Positions 1 to 5,121 of a DNA stretch of 7,297 nt are shown here, piece by piece. The stretch spans positions 1-7,297 of the forward strand of contig CANNLB010000115.1 in the NCBI GenBank assembly GCA_947505565.1, given 5' to 3'. A program made the translations under genes and the position numbers. This DNA is from Acidobacteriota bacterium (lineage in GTDB: Bacteria; Acidobacteriota; Terriglobia; Bryobacterales; Bryobacteraceae). Each line of letters starts with the position of its first letter. Within the stretch, counting starts at the first letter, position 1. The notes under the pieces are model-generated. The model saw only the letters and a program-made list of their open reading frames with translations, was not told the DNA's origin and searched no databases.

Positions 1-418
1 TTTGAAGGAATACGCGCACAACGGACTCGCTTCGGCTCGGCAGGATGGGCGAGTTCCTCGCCCGTTGGGGCCGTGCCTGCGCGGCCTGTGCGCTTTGAAG
101 CCGCCGGGTCTACCCTTTACCGGGTCGTCCGCAACCCTGCGGCCTGACCATCCAGCGACAACCGAAGGACGAGCGCAAAGCGTCCCCAGTTCCAGATGTG
201 CCGCGATCCGACCGGAGCAATTCAACTTCTTACAAGGCCGTTTCTGGCCGAATTCCGGATTGTCGACGATCCGCTCAGGGGCAGGCGACCGGCCAATCGA
301 ACGTTCGGCATTCTTCCGCAAAGTGGCGTTTGCCGCCAATTTCCGCGCTCCGGGCCAAACACCCAATCGCTGCCCCTACTTGGCCCCGCGCCCCATGCAG
401 CGGCTCGCCGCGGACGGC
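1..418. other. Left-end stretch without a convincing gene
   Basis: No reading frame here looks convincingly protein-coding. Several frames stay open on both strands, as expected in GC-rich DNA, including a TTG-started plus-strand frame from 2 to 439 that overlaps the end of the Tat gene. A plus-strand frame open from the window edge to a TGA at 145-147 could be the tail of a gene lying outside the window, but I recognise nothing in its 48 residues. The first 150 bases hold small perfect inverted repeats, listed separately. This may be intergenic or decayed sequence downstream of the Tat-protein gene. Confidence 0.5.
47..63. repeat. Perfect 7-bp inverted repeat (hairpin)
   Basis: GGGCGAG at 47-53 and CTCGCCC at 57-63 are perfect reverse complements around a TTC loop, and an A-T and a G-T pair could extend the stem. 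No T-tract follows on either strand, so this is not a standard intrinsic terminator. A second small hairpin, CCGCA-ACCC-TGCGG, lies at 129-142. Function unknown. Confidence 0.45.
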
Positions 419-1738
419 CTATTTTTCAAAGCCCCGTAGGTAAGGGACGTCCGGTGGTCGCGACCCGGTGCTAAACTGCGCCCTCCGGGTCGAGCGGTAG
501 CTTATGTTCATCACGGGCGTCTCGATGCGGCGTCCCACGGCGGAGTAACGGCCGTTCTCCCAGTTTGATTCCATGTAGTGGTTCGTGATCCCCGTGGATA
601 GGAGCAGCCGTTCCGCATGGAAGGGCTCCTTCTTCGTCACCATCAGTTCGGTAATCCAGTGGGGTAGGGCATTCGAGGCGTGATACTGCGCATACGGACC
701 GGGCCAGCCCAGCATCGAGATGATGGTCGGCTCTTTCTGCCCTTCGATTTCGCCGGCGTAGGTCCAGCCCACATCGCGGCCAGAAATCACCGCCGCCTTC
801 GTCCCATCGTTGTACTCGACGATGCATGCATTAGCCTGGGCGCTCTCCTCGAAGCTTCCCTGCTTTACGTTGAAGTTTTTCGCTACCGAAGCAAGGAGCT
901 TGCCCACCCAGGGATTCCGTGCGGCCCACTTCCAGGTCTCCGGTCCTCTGATCGACTGCACTGACTTGACGCCGGTCTCACCGCCTTTCCGGCGTTCCAC
1001 GAAGGCCTGGAGCACGTCAATGCAATGGAAGATGCCTCCCTCATCGGAGGCGCCTCCCAGCACGATCGAGTTTTTGATTGGCGTATCGATCGGGATCTCT
1101 ATTTCGGGCTTGCGGAAGTAGACCGGTATGGAGGAGCCACCGGACAAAGGAAAGTTCAGCTCGCGAGATTTGTCAAACATCCACTTGGCGTCGTCCCAGT
1201 TATAGGAGAGGTGCTTGTCGTTAAAGACCGGCACCGAGCGCTTGCTCTGCTCGAAAACCCGGATCACCTGTTGATACATCCACCAGCGCGGCAGGAGCCA
1301 GTGGCCCTTGAGATCGGTGGGATAATCCCCGTGTTCTCCGACGATGACCACACCATCCACCGCCAGTTCCTTCCCGCCCAGGGTGACGGCCTCTCCCACG
1401 GTCTTGTAGATGGGAATGTTTTTCGCTTGGCACACTTTCTGACCCAGTCCGCTGGTATCGAACTGATGAATATAAACAGATACAATATCCACCCTTGACG
1501 GGGTGTGGGCACCCTGCCACCAATAGCCGTCCATCAGCTTGCAGATGATCCAGTCCGCATGGGATCCCGGAGCAGCCCAATAGCTGACGCAACAGGCGAT
1601 CCGAGGCCGTGCGGCGGGAGTGTTCTGAACCGCACCGGCGACGCTGCCGGCCAAACCCGTCAAGGCGGCCACACCGGTTGTTGCCAGTATTTCGCGCCGG
1701 GTGACGAGTGGGTTCTTCAGAGGGTGATTTTCAGTCAT
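419..1738 (-). CDS. Tat-exported conserved protein of unknown function
   Basis: The protein has 439 residues and begins with a clear twin-arginine signal: TRREIL at residues 13-18, a hydrophobic stretch at about 19-33, and an A-G-A cleavage site ending at residue 36. The mature protein should therefore be exported folded to the periplasm. Conserved-looking blocks are GEHGDYPTDL (134-143), a tryptophan-rich HWLLPRWWMY (146-155) and NDKHLSYNWDDAKW (173-186). I recall similar Tat-signal hypothetical proteins in Acidobacteria and Planctomycetes, but I know of no assigned reaction. The clustered His, Asp, Glu and Trp residues would suit a metal- or sugar-binding enzyme, which is a guess. The ATG is supported by AGGAG seven bases upstream. 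The gene starts 135 bp after the stop of the shattered gene. A decayed fragment of a second copy lies at 4738-4830. Confidence 0.85.
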   Translation of the reverse strand: MTENHPLKNPLVTRREILATTGVAALTGLAGSVAGAVQNTPAARPRIACCVSYWAAPGSHADWIICKLMDGYWWQGAHTPSRVDIVSVYIHQFDTSGLGQKVCQAKNIPIYKTVGEAVTLGGKELAVDGVVIVGEHGDYPTDLKGHWLLPRWWMYQQVIRVFEQSKRSVPVFNDKHLSYNWDDAKWMFDKSRELNFPLSGGSSIPVYFRKPEIEIPIDTPIKNSIVLGGASDEGGIFHCIDVLQAFVERRKGGETGVKSVQSIRGPETWKWAARNPWVGKLLASVAKNFNVKQGSFEESAQANACIVEYNDGTKAAVISGRDVGWTYAGEIEGQKEPTIISMLGWPGPYAQYHASNALPHWITELMVTKKEPFHAERLLLSTGITNHYMESNWENGRYSAVGRRIETPVMNISYRSTRRAQFSTGSRPPDVPYLRGFEK

Positions 1739-1745
1739 GGGAAAG

Positions 1746-1750
1746 CTCCT
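1746..1750 (-). promoter_or_regulatory. Ribosome binding site of the Tat-protein gene
   Basis: AGGAG on the minus strand lies seven bases before the ATG at 1736-1738. It supports that start, which also places the twin-arginine motif at the usual distance from the N-terminus. Confidence 0.7.
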
Positions 1751-1873
1751 GGTGCCGCGGTTTGGACAGCCGTTGAAGGTAAGATGATACCGCCAGACAA
1801 GAGCGGTCGTGAAGTCGGCTTCCCCTTCGTAGAGGTGCCACCCTGCTGGAACCGGTCCTGCCGGGGTAGAGGC

Positions 1874-3444
1874 CTACAGAAGCTCGTAGTAGTGGACCAC
1901 GATGCTGCCGTCGGTTTCAAAGAGCGGAGCGAATTCGGGCACAACGGATACGATCGGAGTTTCGGCGCTGACGATGTCGTTTCCGTTGGCGAGCCGGGCC
2001 GCCGAATGCGTGGGAGGATTGCCATCGACGTTGAAAATAAAACGTTCCCCACCAGTTTCCTGGCGGCAGGGACGATGCTCCTGCCGCAGGAAGGAACAAG
2101 CTGCACTCTGACCGGCGCATTATTCAACAGGCGCTTGTTGCGGTGGTCGAGGCAGACTTCGAGCCTATACGAGAGGCCGTCCATGTTAAAGAGCGAGCCG
2201 CCGCCCAGTCCGCTGGCGCTTCGCTCCGAAATCGTTCGGGTATGAACCGCCGAATCCCCCCCTCGTCTCCCCAACTCGTGCTCAACGCGTTGACCTTCCC
2301 GGGTTGATTCTTCAATAACGGTTCCGCTGTTTGATCGATCGCATCACTTGCCCCCTGGCGGGCCGGGGCCCGAATTTGTGAATCGTAGAAATCGATCAGA
2401 TGGTGGAGCGGATCGTAGAATTCATCGCCGCCGAACAAAGCATACTCGGGCCCCGAGAAGTCCACCGAGGAGATCGACTCCTTCTCGACCATCCGCCCTT
2501 TCACCGGCGTGCCTCCGCTATTAGCCGGGGCGCCGGCGCCTCCCTTCTGCACGAAGCAGACGTTAAAGATTTCCACCGACTGGCTCGATGTCATGAATTT
2601 GATCGGCAGAGTGACGTCGAGAGTCTGATGCACCTTCATGCGCAGGACGAGATCGCGTCGCTGACCGACCGGGTTCTGCACTTTGGACAGAATCCCCTTG
2701 GTCGTCCCGTGCTCGAATCGCCAGCCATCCACCGGATAGGGTTCCGCCCCGAAATCGACCGTAAACCGCACTTGTTTGTACTCACGGTCCGGAAATACCT
2801 CGCAACGGTCCGGCGAAACGGCCAGGGTGCTGTTTGCGCCCCAAACCGGTGCCGTAGGCGCATAGAACCGCAATTTGATTTTCACCGGGCCGAGACTCTG
2901 CACGGCGTCGATATCAAAATCGCCGGGTAGTGAGCGCGCGACTCTGAATTTGAATACAGAAAGTCCGTTCGCTGTACAACCGATCTTGTTCCTGTATTTT
3001 GCCGCCATGTTATCGACTGGATGTACCACTTCCACCGCATGATGGGTGAGAGTGAGGGTGCCGGAATGGTCCCGACTCATCCGACTCATCCGCCCCTTTG
3101 GTTCCTTCCGCGGCACCATTGGCAAGGCTCTGCTTCGGTTTCAGCGCGACTTTGAGGTCCCAGTTGAGGGCATCGACGCGGGTAGCCGTCAGGATGCGAA
3201 GGCGCAGCTTTTGCAGCTTCAATCTCCCCGCGGCCTGGATGTTTAGAGTCGGGTGCGCCTTGTTGAAGGTGAATCTTCCGGCAGCGGCTTTGACCGCACT
3301 GGTGAATCCGGTCTTATTAGCGTCGTAGACGGCCAGGGTGTTGGGACCGGCGGAGGGATACGACACGACGCCATTGAGCGTGAACTTGAAGGAGTGCCGG
3401 GGAGGGTTCGGGGTGTCGTGCTTGTTCGGGATAGGAGGATTCGC
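1874..3444 (-). pseudogene. Frameshifted gene, protein of unknown function
   Basis: No single frame spans this gene, but protein-like sequence continues across three frame switches, all at G-runs on the minus strand. The first part (3444 to about 3074) includes HSFKFTLNGVVSYPSAGPNT. An extra G at 3071-3073 then moves the frame to a long stretch (down to about 2263) rich in likely beta strands. A missing G in the G7 run at 2256-2262 leads to a part containing GLSYRLEVCLDHRNKRL. A missing G at 2047-2050 leads to the tail ERFIFNVDGNPPTHSA, ending in IVVHYYELL and a TAG at 1874-1876. The restored product would be about 520 residues. SGPEYAL (Glu codon 2445-2447) and LEVCLDH (Cys codon 2152-2154) faintly recall the Glu and Cys motifs of carbon-nitrogen hydrolases, a weak inference. 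The true start is not visible. The breaks could be real decay or sequencing errors. Confidence 0.7.
3072..3092. repeat. 9-bp tandem repeat, 2.3 copies
   Basis: CCGACTCAT occurs at 3072-3080 and again at 3081-3089, followed by CCG. In the shattered gene it encodes a repeated Asp-Glu-Ser. It directly abuts the frame switch at 3071-3073, so polymerase slippage here may have caused that break. Confidence 0.7.
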
Positions 3445-3940
3445 TCAACCGCATTCTCTGGCACAGCACCAAGGGAGCGAACGTCCCGATGCCGGCCCCA
3501 GTCCGTCGCGCCCTCCCCATGCCCTTCGGGCGGACGCAATACCCCGCCGTCGAAAGCATCCCCGGCATCGGAAGGACTACCCTCACACCGGTTTCAATCT
3601 CCCGGAAAGTCGCCTGGTCGTGCAGACGCTCAGGGCCTTCGCTGACGACCGGATTACAACGCAAGAGATTTGAAGAGTCTGGCTACGAGTGGTTTTGACC
3701 GCGGACAAGATCTTAGCCGAGCGGACTTTCTCGGTTTTGCTGCTCAGCCGGTCTCCCTCGCCACTTGTGCGCCAATACATCCCTGCAATTGTTGCGGCGG
3801 TTAACGCAGCCACGTCCGGTATGGTGGGTCCGACTGGGGCCAAGCGGCCAGAGACAATGCGGAGAGCACCAAGAGTGATTTCACGAAACAGATCTTCCCT
3901 AAGTGGGAGCGCGCAATGTGGTTAGGATATCGATTGCGAG
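3445..3940. other. Gene-poor stretch, possibly decayed coding sequence
   Basis: No intact gene is visible between the decarboxylase stop and the readable part of the shattered gene. On the minus strand, one frame is open from 3664 down past 3445 and another from 3843 to 3583. Neither has a recognisable motif, and the composition is unconvincing. A signal-peptide-like ORF sits at 3801-3884. The whole stretch could be the ruined 5' part of the shattered gene: a single-base switch near 3445 would join the frame ending RMRLS to NPPIPNKHDTPNPP. I cannot establish this. Just after the decarboxylase stop, a 6-bp inverted repeat (3912-3917 with 3933-3938, 15-base loop) has no T-tract. Confidence 0.45.
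3801..3884 (-). pseudogene. Orphan signal-peptide ORF, possibly a broken gene start
   Basis: A GTG-started frame of 27 codons reads MKSLLVLSALSLAAWPQSDP and ends at a TAA at 3801-3803. Lys2 followed by a Leu/Ala-rich core and a small-residue end looks like a Sec signal peptide. A purine-rich AGGGAAG lies just under ten bases upstream. It begins 57 bp after the decarboxylase stop, which suits the start of the next gene in a same-strand row. A frameshift soon after the signal would explain the early stop and could make this the lost start of the shattered gene at 1874-3444. The join is not proven, and chance is possible for so short an ORF. Confidence 0.35.
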
Positions 3941-4708
3941 TTACTGTACGGGAAGAATCGCCTTGCGGAAGGGTTCGTCATCGGGCAGCCAGATGGAGTG
4001 GCGGCGAATTTGCTGGATCTCGATGGTCACTTCGCCGGTGGTGAAGGAGAGGGCGTGGCCGCCGGCTTTGGTGTCGTCGGAGACAAAATGGAAGTGGTGG
4101 CCGACCTGATTTATACCGGCAACGAACGACGGGCTGCGGATGCCGACGGCGGTACCCGAGATGTTGGCATGGTTGAAGACCGACTGGCCGGAGATCAGTT
4201 CGCCCAGCGGCGGGTAGGGGAGGAACTGTTTGAAGATGGCTCGTGTTTGGATGTCGCGGAAGGTGCCGTGGACCTTGATGGCATAGAAGTGATTTTTGGT
4301 GGGGATGAGGGAGTCGATAAGTTCGCCGAGCTGGGTATTGGTGAGTTGCTTGGCGGAGAACTGGACATCGGCTTTGAATTTGACGAGCGCGGCGAAGGGG
4401 ATCTTGTCTTTGTCGGCGGCCTCGGTAAGGGTGCCGTTGGCGCGGAACTGATAGAAGTGGCCGTCGAGAGCGATGAGTTCGCCGTCGATCCCTTCGAATG
4501 TACCGAGGCCGAAATCGCCCTGCTGCTTCAGTTCGCCGACAGTGTAGGCGGCGGCGTAGAGACCGCGTAGTAGGGCGTCGAGCGTGGAGACCTGGAGCAG
4601 GACAGGGGCTAAGTCGGGGGGGGGTTGTTTGGTGCGGGCGGCGCGCCAGATGGACTCGGACGACTGCGCGGCGAGGAGCAGGGGAAAGAGCAGAAGAATG
4701 AATCGCAT
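3941..4708 (-). CDS. budA: Secreted alpha-acetolactate decarboxylase
   Basis: The protein has 255 residues. Enzymes of this family decarboxylate 2-acetolactate to acetoin (EC 4.1.1.5) with a zinc ion. Family motifs run in order: GDFGLGTFEGIDGELIALDG (64-83), GTFRDIQTR (148-156), PYPPLGEL (164-171), GIRSP (189-193) and GHHFHFVSDDTKAGGH (203-218). His205, His207 and His218 match the expected zinc ligands. Glu77, Arg156 and probably Glu245 match the catalytic Glu/Arg/Glu set as I recall it from the Brevibacillus enzyme. The length is normal for the family. The N-terminus MRFILLLFPLLLAAQSS is a Sec signal peptide, so the product should act outside the cytoplasm, as the Brevibacillus enzyme does. 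AAGGA six bases before the ATG supports the start. No acetolactate synthase gene is adjacent. A run of nine Cs on the coding strand encodes Pro29-31 and is in frame. Confidence 0.92.
   Translation of the reverse strand: MRFILLLFPLLLAAQSSESIWRAARTKQPPPDLAPVLLQVSTLDALLRGLYAAAYTVGELKQQGDFGLGTFEGIDGELIALDGHFYQFRANGTLTEAADKDKIPFAALVKFKADVQFSAKQLTNTQLGELIDSLIPTKNHFYAIKVHGTFRDIQTRAIFKQFLPYPPLGELISGQSVFNHANISGTAVGIRSPSFVAGINQVGHHFHFVSDDTKAGGHALSFTTGEVTIEIQQIRRHSIWLPDDEPFRKAILPVQ
4616..4624. repeat. Nine-base G homopolymer inside the decarboxylase gene
   Basis: Nine consecutive Gs on the plus strand are nine Cs on the coding strand, giving CCC CCC CCC for Pro29-31, shortly after the signal peptide. 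The frame is intact as sequenced. A change of one base would truncate the enzyme. Confidence 0.9.
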
Positions 4709-4714
4709 GGAGGT

Positions 4715-4719
4715 TCCTT
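4715..4719 (-). promoter_or_regulatory. Ribosome binding site of the decarboxylase gene
   Basis: AAGGA on the minus strand lies six bases before the ATG at 4706-4708. It supports the start that keeps the Sec signal peptide. Confidence 0.65.
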
Positions 4720-4737
4720 GGAATGAGAAAAAGGGCG

Positions 4738-4830
4738 CCGAGCGCTTGCTCCGCTCGAAAACTCAAATCACTTGATGATACATCCACCAGCGGAGCAAGA
4801 GCCAGTGGTTTTGGAGATCGGTTGGATAAT
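4738..4830 (-). pseudogene. Decayed fragment of a second Tat-protein gene
   Basis: This stretch aligns without gaps to 1234-1326 inside the Tat-protein gene, offset by exactly 3504 bases. I count about 14 mismatches in 93 bases, roughly 85% identity. In the same frame it reads NYPTDLQNHWLLLRWWMY, then HQVI, a stop, and VFERSKRSAP. This corresponds to residues about 138-169 of the intact protein. The stop is a TGA where the intact gene has an Arg codon. Before GEANYP the similarity fades, and past 4737 it stops abruptly. No start, signal peptide or remaining three-quarters of the gene is present, so it cannot encode the original protein. It ends 29 bp upstream of the decarboxylase start, so any promoter of that gene lies in or beyond the remnant. 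Confidence 0.85.
4739..4757. repeat. Hairpin in the leader of the decarboxylase gene
   Basis: CGAGCG (4739-4744) and CGCTCG (4752-4757) form a perfect 6-bp stem with a 7-base loop. On the minus strand a GGCGCCC and then five Ts follow before the ribosome binding site. The matching place in the intact Tat gene (1235-1253) has one mismatch in the stem, so the perfect hairpin arose in the remnant. It could be a weak terminator or a leader structure, or have no role. Confidence 0.4.
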
Positions 4831-5121
4831 TCGCCTCCCCGCTGTTAGGTGTGGGTAAGGTCGGATCAGGCGGAGCGGCAGCATTGCCGTCGCGGCGGTG
4901 GGAACGTGGAAACCGGGTCTTTGGGCGATTTCCAAGGGCGGTGGGACGAGAGTGAAAACCAGGATTTGGCTTTGCTCGCTTTCCACAGCCCGTCAATTCC
5001 ACGGCCGACTTGGGGGCCAAGTACGCTGACTCGCCCCTCGCTGGCGAATTTTGACCGGCGATTCTACCCACGGCAAACAGCGAAGAACCGATGATTGCAT
5101 AGTTTAGAAAGCGGGGCTCGC
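4831..5121. other. Intergenic spacer after the receptor gene
   Basis: No convincing gene is present. A minus-strand frame from 5071 runs into the Tat-gene remnant and ends at its stop at 4763. Its first 70 or so residues resemble nothing I know, and a second frame overlaps it, so I treat it as chance. An imperfect inverted repeat (5038-5044 with 5055-5061, 6 of 7 pairs) lies about 60 bases after the receptor stop but has no T-tract. Confidence 0.5.

Noticed and set aside
1505..2245. Plus-strand open frame of 246 codons
   Set aside because: It crosses the start of the Tat-protein gene and the tail of the shattered gene on the opposite strand and shows no motif.
1735..2274. Minus-strand frame of 179 codons as a gene of its own
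   Set aside because: Only its first half looks like protein and belongs to the shattered gene. Beyond the G-run at 2047-2050 the protein-like sequence moves to another frame.
2400..2930. Plus-strand open frame of 176 codons
   Set aside because: It is antisense to the best-preserved part of the shattered gene, and its composition is that of a shadow frame.
3912..3938. Intrinsic terminator after the decarboxylase gene
   Set aside because: The stem is only 6 bp with a 15-base loop, and no T-tract follows it.
3998..4570. Plus-strand open frame of 190 codons
   Set aside because: It is antisense to the decarboxylase gene, whose family motifs are unmistakable on the other strand.
3978..4787. Minus-strand open frame of 269 codons overlapping the decarboxylase gene
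   Set aside because: It is an out-of-frame reading of the decarboxylase gene, very rich in Arg, Pro and His. Its first residues are only the wrong-frame reading of the Tat-gene remnant.
5038..5061. Intrinsic terminator after the receptor gene
   Set aside because: The stem has a mismatch and no T-tract follows it on the minus strand.
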